Shown here piece after piece: positions 8,643 to 15,678 of a stretch of DNA of 64,000 bases (within the stretch, counting starts at the first letter, position 1; each line of letters starts with the position of its first letter). A program made the translations under genes and the position numbers. The notes under the pieces are model-generated. The model had not been told where the DNA came from, ran no database searches, and saw nothing but the letters and a program-made list of their open reading frames with translations. Origin of the DNA: Natrinema sp. DC36 (GTDB taxonomy: Archaea > Halobacteriota > Halobacteria > Halobacteriales > Natrialbaceae); the NCBI RefSeq assembly GCF_020405225.1, contig NZ_CP084472.1, positions 2,418,001 to 2,482,000 on the forward strand. The letters run 5' to 3'.

Positions 8643-8918
8643 TCACTCGTCGATGATCTGGTTCGCGCGGACGATGACATAGAGCAGGACGAGTCCGGTG
8701 CCGATTGCGAGGATGAACTGGCTTGCGAGCATGTACAAAAAGCCGAGTCCGGAAGTCAACCCTAGTAGGCCGTTGAAGACGACCCGAAAGAGGATCGGGA
8801 CGAGGGCAACCAACACGATGGCCCCGATGAGTCTCGCAAGGGGGATCGCTTCTTCGATAAGCGGAACGGTATCGAGTTCTCCGGTCTCGGGATCGAAGAA
8901 CGGTCTGGAGGGCGACAT
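8643..8918 (-). CDS. Small two-to-three-helix membrane protein
   Basis: 91 residues: MSPSRPFFDPETGELDTV, then hydrophobic segments LIGAIVLVALVPILFRVVF, GLTSGLGFLYMLASQFILA and GTGLVLLYVIVRA. The composition is that of a real haloarchaeal membrane protein, not a shadow frame, and the frame is closed by RANQIIDE. The function is unknown. Upstream (8919-8960) is AT-rich (ATAATATATTTTTCG), a plausible TATA box for this minus-strand gene. It is isolated between the tRNA att-like scar and the AT-rich island. Confidence 0.75.
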   Translation of the reverse strand: MSPSRPFFDPETGELDTVPLIEEAIPLARLIGAIVLVALVPILFRVVFNGLLGLTSGLGFLYMLASQFILAIGTGLVLLYVIVRANQIIDE

Positions 8919-8985
8919 CTGCTAGAGATGACTATCTCGCAATAATATATTTTTCGACCGATAGTATCGGAGAGAGCCGCCCATA

Positions 8986-9324
8986 CTACTGCCGCTTCCG
9001 GTGGACAGTCTGCAACTCGAGCGGTTCAAACACGAGTACGACATCGTTCTCGGCGGGGCCGATCTCCACGCCGTCCCGCGTGTACCAGGGATAGTCGACG
9101 CCTTCTCGTCCGGAGGTCGCGACTCGAGTGAGCTGTGACTCGCGCGCAGCGAGCGAGCACGTCTTACAGTCTTCGAATGAGAGCCGTATCGACCGTCGCC
9201 GCTGTCGTTTACACAGAGATTCCGAGTATCCCGTTGCCCACTCGTTCGCGTAACCCGCGCGATTTCGAGGGCACTGCCACGGCCGTTCGACGAGATCGCA
9301 CCATCTCGAGTCGCCGATCCTCAC
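8986..9324 (-). CDS. Hypothetical protein, possible
   Basis: A 112-codon frame from a GTG at 9324. The C-terminal half reads GREGVDYPWYTRDGVEIG and DVVLVFEPLELQTV, acidic and with GC-rich third positions as expected for a host gene. The N-terminal half contains a few cysteines (CKTC) but is arginine-rich. The open frame continues upstream to 9699 into AT-rich sequence, which I regard as non-coding. I do not recognise it. It may be a decayed gene at the left edge of the island. Confidence 0.4.
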   Translation of the reverse strand: MRIGDSRWCDLVERPWQCPRNRAGYANEWATGYSESLCKRQRRRSIRLSFEDCKTCSLAARESQLTRVATSGREGVDYPWYTRDGVEIGPAENDVVLVFEPLELQTVHRKRQ

Positions 9325-9638
9325 GACAGCGGTAGTCCGCGTGCTCGTCGCGAACGTCGTCGGACGCCGCGTTCGATCCGAACTCGAGTCAGCCCATCGA
9401 TCGGTCTCAGTGACATCGTGGGCGAGCCGGTAGTTCGGCAGTGTGCTCGAGTGGCTGTCGGAACCGCCGGTCGGTTCGCTCTCTTGGAGTGGTGAGTGCT
9501 CAAAGAGATCCTTGAGAGAATTGATGAAGGTCCAGCAATGTTGAAGATGCTGGTGCAGCAGTAGTATATTATGAGGAAACACTACGTCAGCGTTCTGCAG
9601 AGTTGTTAAGTAAGGGTCGTCACTAAGAGCTAGTATCC
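9325..9638. other. Left edge of the AT-rich island; promoter of its first gene
   Basis: The base composition drops from GC-rich to AT-rich between about 9480 and 9560. A TATA-like AGTATATTATG around 9561-9572 would start transcription near 9590-9600, giving the gene at 9639 a short leader. No insertion-sequence end or tRNA fragment marks the junction. Confidence 0.5.
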
Positions 9639-10343
9639 ATGAAATCCGGAAGTATTGCCATTTCGAATGGTAGTGTTGAAGAAATCGATTCCTGCACAAA
9701 TACGGTAGACAAACACGGATTTGAGGCCATAGAATGTATTGATATTAGAGAATCGATCACTGACCTATCCGGAAATACATTAGCTTTCAAGGGAGTTGCT
9801 GCAGAACAGTATCTCAAAGATGGGAAGTCAATTTCGATTTCTGAAGAGAGTGATTCGATCTCAGTTATAGAGGGAGCAGACCTTGCCTGGCGATATACAG
9901 ATCTATTGATTATTCCAGATGATATTCTGGTCTTAGGAAGTAGCTCTGCCGACTTTGTATTTGAGATTATCAGATCAAATTTCGGTATTAACTTCGAAAG
10001 GGCGGAAATAGATCTTCAAGCCTACAGAAAGACCGTTGAAGATGAGTATTCGGATGTAGAACCTTGGAAAATAGGATTCTATGGTAGAGAAGGAAATGCA
10101 GATAACGGAGTCATTCACGGGAACAATCTATTGGATGATTCCGATATTGGTGAGATTCTGTCACACAATGCAACTAACCAAATTGGGTTGAATTTCTCAC
10201 GGGACGGTAAACAGATGAAGACATTTGTGACGGAAAGTGGATATGTGGACATTTATCAACCAAGCGATTATGAATCCGGGCAGTTTGTGAATTATCTGAA
10301 GGAAGATATTCGACCATATCTTAGGACGGATTTAGTACTGTAA
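9639..10343 (+). CDS. Island gene 1: unrecognised 234-residue protein
   Basis: 234 residues beginning MKSGSIAISNGSVEEID. It looks like a soluble alternating alpha/beta protein, with strands such as LLIIPDDILVLGSS and ISVIEGADLAW and a C-terminal helix (FVNYLKEDIRPYLRTD). I see no signal peptide, membrane segment or catalytic motif. The region is about 40% GC against about 65% around it, with AT-ending codons, so recent transfer is likely. It lies 49 bp before the second gene on the same strand but is separated by a second TATA-like box, so it may be expressed independently. By position it could be a sensor, immunity or accessory component of the nuclease-encoding cassette; that is inference only. 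Confidence 0.75.
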   Translation: MKSGSIAISNGSVEEIDSCTNTVDKHGFEAIECIDIRESITDLSGNTLAFKGVAAEQYLKDGKSISISEESDSISVIEGADLAWRYTDLLIIPDDILVLGSSSADFVFEIIRSNFGINFERAEIDLQAYRKTVEDEYSDVEPWKIGFYGREGNADNGVIHGNNLLDDSDIGEILSHNATNQIGLNFSRDGKQMKTFVTESGYVDIYQPSDYESGQFVNYLKEDIRPYLRTDLVL

Positions 10344-10356
10344 TATAATTTCAAGT

Positions 10357-10392
10357 AAATATATATGTCAGGACTATACTTGATAGTAGTAT
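10357..10392 (+). promoter_or_regulatory. TATA box for a leaderless island gene 2
   Basis: AAATATATAT at 10357-10366 precedes the ATG at 10393 by 26 bases, the spacing of a leaderless haloarchaeal transcript. Genes 2 and 3 of the island would then share this promoter. AT-rich surroundings make chance TATA matches common, so the spacing is the main argument. Confidence 0.55.
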
Positions 10393-11709
10393 ATGAAATC
10401 AGAACGAGATGTTTTCGCAAATACATATGATTTAAGTGTACTTCGATCATCTGCGAATAAAATATCAAAAGGTGTAGAAGAGGGGCTGAATGGCTCACTG
10501 AGAGAGGAGATTGAAGCCTTAGATGCCTTGTTTTCTCGAGAAGAGTTTAAGGAGTGGATCGACTCATTGGACGAGGATCTATTCCAAAGATTGCGAAGGA
10601 CTGTTCATCGAGAAGACCGCCGAATGACTCTAAGAAACCGAAGTTCGAAGCTCTCTTACATTCATAACGTAGATATTGATTCGGGCTTAAAAAAAGATGA
10701 GAAGATAGAGAAACTCGTTCAGCAACTGTCTTCCAGAGAGACTGCATATTATGATGCCCATTTTGAATTTGCAAGTACTAGCTCTTATTTATATACTATA
10801 GATGGATTTGAGGGAGTAGTAGGGGGTATTGCTACAGACGCCGCTGGGCCTCACGACGCTGAAGAAAAATTTGCAGAACGTGCCAGAGAGCGAGACGACA
10901 TTGACGAAACATATGCATCTGCTGCAGAGGGGCTCGCACCAATCGCTGGAAAACTAGAGAAGGCACCAAAGCCAAGGGTGATTAAATTTGAAGATGAGGA
11001 TCACATATTTATCGAATTTTGGGCTGTAGGGACAGAGGATAGCATATTTGACGGACAAGAGGGATATTCAATGAACTACAATCCTCGAATCCGATCTGCA
11101 GCTCGAATGCATCTTGATACTGGAATGGTAGAAGTGTTTGATGGGAAGAAAAAAGAGCAACACCGAAAAACACTCGTTGATCGGTTAGAAAAGTTGTGTA
11201 ATGGGGCGAAATTAGTAACAGATGGAGGTGAACAAAAAACAAGAGAGATTAATATTCTACGGGAAAAAACACTCTCTGAAGACAATATTTGGGATGTTAT
11301 GGACAGCATTGGTATGCTTACAACGCTAGAAGGTTTTGGAGGTAGGACAGCAGATGCAAAGCTTTCTGCAGTGCATAATAGAGACGTCCGGAAAGACGAT
11401 ACCCATGAGGACCTCCGTCATGATCGTAATTTAGAACTTGCAAATATTAAGTTATTTTTTGATGATCTAGAAGGGATTCGAGAGTTTGTGAAGCCATCTG
11501 AGATAGGTGAAAAAATAGAATTTGAGAAGGAGGCAACACAGTCAGAAATGAAAGAAGAGATAGGAAAAATGTTTGATTATAAAAATATTGACCACGTAAC
11601 TTTGACTTTAAACGAAGACAATAACACGTTTCGAGTGCAAAAGAAAAATTGTTCACCAGCAACCCGCCAAGCAGTATTTCATTTGGTTTCTGAAGAGCTC
11701 GGGTGGTAA
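10393..11709 (+). CDS. Island gene 2: unrecognised 438-residue protein
   Basis: 438 residues, starting MKSERDVFANTYDLSVLRSS. The first about 150 residues are highly charged and mainly helical (LREEIEALDALFSREEFKEW). The middle has a beta-rich segment (VIKFEDEDHIFIEFWAVG) after a glycine-containing loop (GFEGVVGGIATDAAG). The C-terminal part is again charged (EFEKEATQSEMKEEIG) and ends in VFHLVSEELGW. I see no Walker, HTH, nuclease or transmembrane signature. Its TAA is one base before the ATG of gene 3 (TAAAATG), so the two products are almost certainly made together and probably interact. GC is low, like genes 1 and 3. Confidence 0.82.
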   Translation: MKSERDVFANTYDLSVLRSSANKISKGVEEGLNGSLREEIEALDALFSREEFKEWIDSLDEDLFQRLRRTVHREDRRMTLRNRSSKLSYIHNVDIDSGLKKDEKIEKLVQQLSSRETAYYDAHFEFASTSSYLYTIDGFEGVVGGIATDAAGPHDAEEKFAERARERDDIDETYASAAEGLAPIAGKLEKAPKPRVIKFEDEDHIFIEFWAVGTEDSIFDGQEGYSMNYNPRIRSAARMHLDTGMVEVFDGKKKEQHRKTLVDRLEKLCNGAKLVTDGGEQKTREINILREKTLSEDNIWDVMDSIGMLTTLEGFGGRTADAKLSAVHNRDVRKDDTHEDLRHDRNLELANIKLFFDDLEGIREFVKPSEIGEKIEFEKEATQSEMKEEIGKMFDYKNIDHVTLTLNEDNNTFRVQKKNCSPATRQAVFHLVSEELGW

Positions 11710-11710
11710 A

Positions 11711-13144
11711 ATGAGGGAAGAATGGATCACAGATCCAAATAAGTTCGAAGTCCTTACAAAAGTCGTAAGAGAAACTGCTAGAGGAGGAATTCTAAAAGAA
11801 TCAAAGATAGATACTGATGAGTTGGAGATCATTGAAGACGGAGTTAATGAAGATGTGTTTAAGAAGGACGAAATCAGAGCCTGTCCCAGTTGTTACCACA
11901 AATACCCAGAAAATAGTATCCCAGAAATATGTGAGGAATGTGATACAAACTTAGATAGAAACGAACCTATATCATCAAAGACAAGATATTTTGAATCGGT
12001 TTGGCCAGAAAAATTAGAAAAGGTACTTGATCCTTACACAGAAGATATCGAAGTTAACTTTACTAAGTCGAGATCGATAGAAGATGTTTCCCTATCAGAT
12101 GTTACTATTGAAGGAAATGATCCCATATTACATATTTCACCATATTTTGACTTGGAACATCAATGGTACTCATTCCCACAGTATAGTGATGTATTTGTGG
12201 ATTGGGTGCAAATTCCGAAATTGATAACAGAACCAGCTGATTCGAAAGAGGCGATCCGAAATTTTCTCGACACCAATGAGCTTAATGCCTCTAAGATAGG
12301 TGACGAACTTGGTGGTGTGGAAAATATACACTACACTGGTCCTGGGGCACCAGGTCCACAATACACCTCAAAGAGTTCTTGGTGTACTCTTCTTGATCGA
12401 GTCGAAGATAAACCTAAAGCGAATGAACTCTCAAAACGAAGATTTGGTATCAATTACAATGAGATGTTCGAAAGACTTGGGATAGAGTTCACCCACGCGC
12501 TATTTCCGTACGCAAATACACTCCATTTTGGTGGTAACCACGTACCAGACGGACTCCTTCATTTTGCGAAAGAAGGTGTCGAATCCACCTATCTGGTAGA
12601 ATCAAAGTGTTACTCAAGAGATTTTAAAATATTTGAGGAACAGGATAAAGCAACAAGGTATATTGATAGGTTTGTGGAAAACGTTGAGGGTGATCCAGAT
12701 ATGGCTCACGATCTGAAAGGATACGTATTCTTTGCGTGCCAATTTGACGAAAAACGGGTGAAAGAAGACATCCACCAATTCATAGAAAAAAACTCACCGA
12801 AGAAAGATCTGGACATTATATGTATGAATGGTGGTATGTTGGAAGAAGGAATGGGGCGCTTGTCCTACCTATATCGAAGAGAGCCATCAGCAACTTATCG
12901 TATTTGGAAGCATACGAATTGGTATCAAGAAATGATTAACGGACTAATAGATTTTTCAGAGGAATATACAAATGATAAAGATTTATTTAAAAAGGATATA
13001 CTTGAGACACTGGAGAATATCGGACATAAAAAGACTAGTACTGAAGAAAAAATCAGAGATGGTTTGAAGAAACCTCCATCGTGGAACGAGATCCAAAGCC
13101 AGACCGAAAACAATCGTCCTGAAGATTATCGAGTGACTTCCTAA
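11711..13144 (+). CDS. Island gene 3: zinc-ribbon plus PD-(D/E)xK nuclease-like protein
   Basis: 477 residues. A zinc ribbon is formed by Cys58, Cys61, Cys74 and Cys77 (ACPSCYHKY and ICEECD). In the second half, HVPDG places Asp280 after a hydrophobic strand, and STYLVESKC supplies Glu297-x-Lys299, 16 residues later. PD-x(n)-ExK with alternating strands is the signature of the PD-(D/E)xK nuclease superfamily; a Gln311 and the helix after it also fit. The strand GYVFFACQF follows. The C-terminal 80 residues are charged and helical. The function is inferred to be DNA cleavage, perhaps restriction-like, working with gene 2. No methylase or helicase is nearby. The family is unknown to me. Confidence 0.83.
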   Translation: MREEWITDPNKFEVLTKVVRETARGGILKESKIDTDELEIIEDGVNEDVFKKDEIRACPSCYHKYPENSIPEICEECDTNLDRNEPISSKTRYFESVWPEKLEKVLDPYTEDIEVNFTKSRSIEDVSLSDVTIEGNDPILHISPYFDLEHQWYSFPQYSDVFVDWVQIPKLITEPADSKEAIRNFLDTNELNASKIGDELGGVENIHYTGPGAPGPQYTSKSSWCTLLDRVEDKPKANELSKRRFGINYNEMFERLGIEFTHALFPYANTLHFGGNHVPDGLLHFAKEGVESTYLVESKCYSRDFKIFEEQDKATRYIDRFVENVEGDPDMAHDLKGYVFFACQFDEKRVKEDIHQFIEKNSPKKDLDIICMNGGMLEEGMGRLSYLYRREPSATYRIWKHTNWYQEMINGLIDFSEEYTNDKDLFKKDILETLENIGHKKTSTEEKIRDGLKKPPSWNEIQSQTENNRPEDYRVTS

Positions 13145-13162
13145 GCGAATTACAGTGTCGGC

Positions 13163-13183
13163 AGATGTGAATATTTCACATCT
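13163..13183. terminator. Inverted repeat after the island cassette
   Basis: AGATGTGAA (13163-13171), TAT, TTCACATCT (13175-13183) is a perfect 9-bp inverted repeat beginning 18 bases after the stop of island gene 3. A second small hairpin, AGCGT/ACGCT, is at 13227-13242. Either could shape the transcript 3' end. A palindromic operator is the alternative. Confidence 0.45.
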
Positions 13184-13309
13184 CATTCATAGTGTGATTA
13201 GAATCTTCTTGATGTAGGGGTCTTTGAGCGTAATTCCACGCTACAATTTTCTGAAAAGGGGATCGTTTAGTGTTCGCGACCGCACCGTCCTCACATCCCA
13301 GCGAACATA

Positions 13310-13413
13310 TCAAACAAGTACATCTGCGACAAGTATGTAGTCCTGTGGATCTTCAGAGAAATATTCGAGGACCGCTCGTCTAGCGCACAATCCATCAAGT
13401 GGGTTCCGATTTA
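13310..13413 (-). pseudogene. Short coding-like remnant
   Basis: On the minus strand, upstream of a TGA at 13310-13312, one frame reads VINRNPLDGLCARRAVLEYF and then SEDPQDYILVADVLV. The composition is protein-like, but there is no start codon: the frame runs back into the preceding regulator gene in another frame. It looks like the C-terminal stub of a lost gene. I cannot name it. Confidence 0.35.
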
Positions 13414-13730
13414 TTACGGTTCCGAGGAATGACTTGCAGGGGGGTCGTCTTGTGAGTCGTTTCCGGTGAGATAAACCTCGTTTTCAGCGTCGTACTCCTC
13501 ATCGAGGTACGCTTTTCCTCGGTCGGTGATTGTGTAGACACCATTCCCGAGAGGAGTGAGCAATCCGTGCTCTGCGAGCTTCTTGCATCGCCGGGATACC
13601 GAGGATTGAGAAATTCTAATCCCGTTCCGTTCCGTTCCGTGAGATCCCCCACTCTCCCCGCGTCTTCCTCTCGAATGATCTCGAGGATCCGATCATCCCA
13701 GATCGTCATCCATGTCCCAGATTGCCTCAT
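13414..13730 (-). pseudogene. Winged-helix regulator, out of frame by one 5-bp repeat unit (phase-variable or decayed)
   Basis: From the ATG at 13730 the frame encodes MTIWDDRILEIIREEDAGRV and GDLTERNG, then leaves the conserved frame at a CGTTC tandem repeat (13622-13640). Removing one 5-base unit continues as GIRISQSSVSRRCKKLAEHG, then LLTPLGNGVYTITDRGKAYL and an acidic tail to a TAA at 13414. The repaired product is 103 residues and matches the PhiH1-repressor-like winged helix common in haloarchaea and their viruses. An alternative start is the ATG at 13709. Gain or loss of repeat units could switch the gene on and off. Confidence 0.85.
13622..13640. repeat. CGTTC pentanucleotide tandem repeat
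   Basis: CGTTC is repeated three times from 13623 to 13637 and followed by CGT, inside the winged-helix gene at the exact place where the reading frame breaks. The unit length of five is not a multiple of three, so each slippage event changes the frame. Confidence 0.9.
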
Positions 13731-14082
13731 TACTACCCATAACGGTATAGATAGCCCTAACAGCCCGCATTATACTGAATGAGGGTATTTTAGCCATATT
13801 TGCCTAACCAATTCATTTATGCAATATTAGCCCGAATGTAGTTGGTAGGAGTAACTAACTCGGCGAGGATGGCTCTCTCCGGGTAGTCACACCGGACGGC
13901 GTCCCAGCGCCGTCCGGCAGAAGCTCCGTGATCCAGAATGAATCTCGAGCGTTCCGTGGGACGAAAATCCCACACACGGCAGGAGGTATCGCCAGCACAA
14001 AGATTTGGGGTTCCCGCTCCCTGTAACACCCGAGCCCCAACCCCCACTAGCACCGCCTCGACGGCGCGGGAGGTGATCCGAA
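13731..14082. other. Intergenic region with a strong hairpin
   Basis: I support no protein gene here. CCGGACGGCG (13892-13901) and CGCCGTCCGG (13908-13917) form a perfect 10-bp hairpin with a 6-base loop. TGGGA and TCCCA around 13955-13975 make a second small stem. The left part (13731-13850) is AT-rich and belongs to the island edge. The sequence does not match RNase P or SRP RNA as far as I can judge. Confidence 0.5.
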
Positions 14083-14589
14083 TTGCTCCCTGACCCGCGA
14101 CCGCCGACGTGGATCCAACTCACCGCCTTCCAGCGCGACTGTCTCGAGGCCGTCGCCCGCCGCGAGCGGACCGGTCGGTGCTGCGACGAGCGCGGGATTA
14201 TCCACGCCCTCGAGCGCCGGTATCCCAGCGTCACCCGAACCCGACTCGAGCCGAACCTGCGGACCCTCGTCGGGCGCGGCCTCCTCGCGAACCGCGCGGG
14301 AGCCGACGACCGGCCGAGCTACGCCCTGACCGACGAGGGGCGCGCCCTCCTCATCCAGCGCGCCGAGCGCTTCGCGGTCACCTGCGGGATCGGCGCGACC
14401 GATCGCGACGCTGGGGCCGGAGCCACCTCGAGCGAGATTCGGAGACGGATACTCGAGGCTCGAGACGAGAAGCCGAAACGGTGTCCCGACTGCGGCGCGG
14501 CGGTGCCCGAACGCGATCCGCTGGTCGGCTGGTGGTGCTGTGACGACTGCGGGATCCTCCTCGACGACGACGGCGAGCGGCTGACGTGA
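14083..14589 (+). CDS. Winged-helix protein with C-terminal zinc ribbon
   Basis: 168 residues. The N-terminal 90 residues resemble a PadR/MarR-like winged helix (FQRDCLEAVARRERTG, then RLEPNLRTLVGRGLLANR and YALTDEGRALLIQR). The C-terminus has a zinc ribbon, CPDCGAAVPERDP...WWCCDDCG. I chose the TTG at 14083 because GGGAGGTGATCC, a near-perfect complement of the 16S 3' end, ends a few bases upstream. It is probably a DNA-binding regulator. It stands alone on the plus strand beside the island, and neighbours give no clue to its targets. Confidence 0.75.
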   Translation: MLPDPRPPTWIQLTAFQRDCLEAVARRERTGRCCDERGIIHALERRYPSVTRTRLEPNLRTLVGRGLLANRAGADDRPSYALTDEGRALLIQRAERFAVTCGIGATDRDAGAGATSSEIRRRILEARDEKPKRCPDCGAAVPERDPLVGWWCCDDCGILLDDDGERLT

Positions 14590-14916
14590 CGACCGACTGC
14601 TGTCGTCCGACGCATCCGGAATCCGGCCGCCGTCCGGGCGATCGAACCCCTCCCAGAAGCTGACTACCACGGTCGCCAACCTGTACGCCCACCTTTCAGC
14701 GCCGGTCCAGCGGACAGTACGTCCCTACCGCGGCGGAACGTTCTCGAGGAGGCGACCGTCACACAACGCGATGGAGCGTCGCTAACGCTCGCATCTCGGA
14801 GTGGCTACCCGACCGTTGCCGGCGACGGGAACGGGGTTAACGGGCGTCTTTCAGGGGTAACCGGGTCGAAACAATGTGCCGGTGCGCCGTCCGCTGGCAG
14901 TGAGACCCCCGTGAGG
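14590..14916. other. Intergenic region upstream of the ABC exporter operon
   Basis: About 320 bases with no convincing gene and no strong repeat. The promoter of the ABC operon must lie here, but I see no clear TATA box. Confidence 0.4.
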
Positions 14917-15678
14917 ATGTTCAACCGATCAGTTCAGGATTCGCGATCGCCGGCGAGGGACCGAACGGACGAGCGCGAATCGACGACGGCCGTTCGCCTC
15001 GAGGGAGTCACCCACCGCTACGGCTCGAGCGGGGGCCGGTTCCGATCGGGTGACGAGCGCACGGTGACCGCGCTCCGCGACGTCTCCTTCGACGTCCCGA
15101 CGGGGACCATCGTCGGACTCGAGGGCCCGAGCGGAAGCGGGAAGTCGACGATCCTGCACGCGGTCGCGGGGCTGCTGGTGCCGACGGAGGGCAGCGTGGA
15201 ACTGCGCGACACCGACCTCGCGGCGCTGTCCGACGGGGAGCGAACCCGGGCGCGGCGACGCCACATCGGGATCGTGTTCCAGCGGTTCCACCTCCTGCCG
15301 TCGCTGTCCGCCCGCGCGAACGTCGCCCTGCCGCTCGTGCAGGCGGGCGTCCCCCGGTCCGACCGGCGAGAGCGCGCGACCGACCTGCTCGAGGCGGTCG
15401 GCCTGGGCGATCGCACCACGCACCTGCCCGGCGAACTCAGCGGCGGCGAGCGACAGCGGGTCGCGATCGCGCGGGCGCTCTCGACGGACCCGGACGTGAT
15501 CGTCGCCGACGAGCCGACGGGCGAACTCGACACGGCGACCGGCGGGGACGTCCTCGAGCTCCTGACCGATATCGGGCGCGACCGAGCGGTACTGGTGGCC
15601 TCGCACGACGCGGCCACGCTGTCCGTCGCGGACCGCGTCGTCACGCTTCGCGACGGGCGGGTGGACGATGTCCGATGA
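14917..15678 (+). CDS. ABC transporter ATPase, MacB/LolD type
   Basis: 253 residues. Walker A is GPSGSGKST, the ABC signature LSGGERQRVAIARAL, and Walker B VIVADEPTGELDTATGG. The E-L-D-T after Walker B and the H-loop (VLVASHDAA) are typical of the MacB/LolD/FtsE class. It should power the two FtsX-like permeases encoded immediately downstream, with which it overlaps by 11 bases. A GTG at 14911 is an alternative start. The first about 30 residues are an acidic/basic extension not found in bacterial LolD. The exported substrate is unknown; lipoproteins or small hydrophobic molecules are typical for the class. Confidence 0.93.
   Translation: MFNRSVQDSRSPARDRTDERESTTAVRLEGVTHRYGSSGGRFRSGDERTVTALRDVSFDVPTGTIVGLEGPSGSGKSTILHAVAGLLVPTEGSVELRDTDLAALSDGERTRARRRHIGIVFQRFHLLPSLSARANVALPLVQAGVPRSDRRERATDLLEAVGLGDRTTHLPGELSGGERQRVAIARALSTDPDVIVADEPTGELDTATGGDVLELLTDIGRDRAVLVASHDAATLSVADRVVTLRDGRVDDVR

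Noticed and set aside
8378-8680. 100-codon minus-strand frame
   Set aside because: Arg/Ser-rich composition, no acidic bias and overlap with the membrane protein gene.
13731-14082. Possible RNase P or SRP RNA
   Set aside because: None of the conserved core sequences of either RNA could be recognised; only simple hairpins are present.
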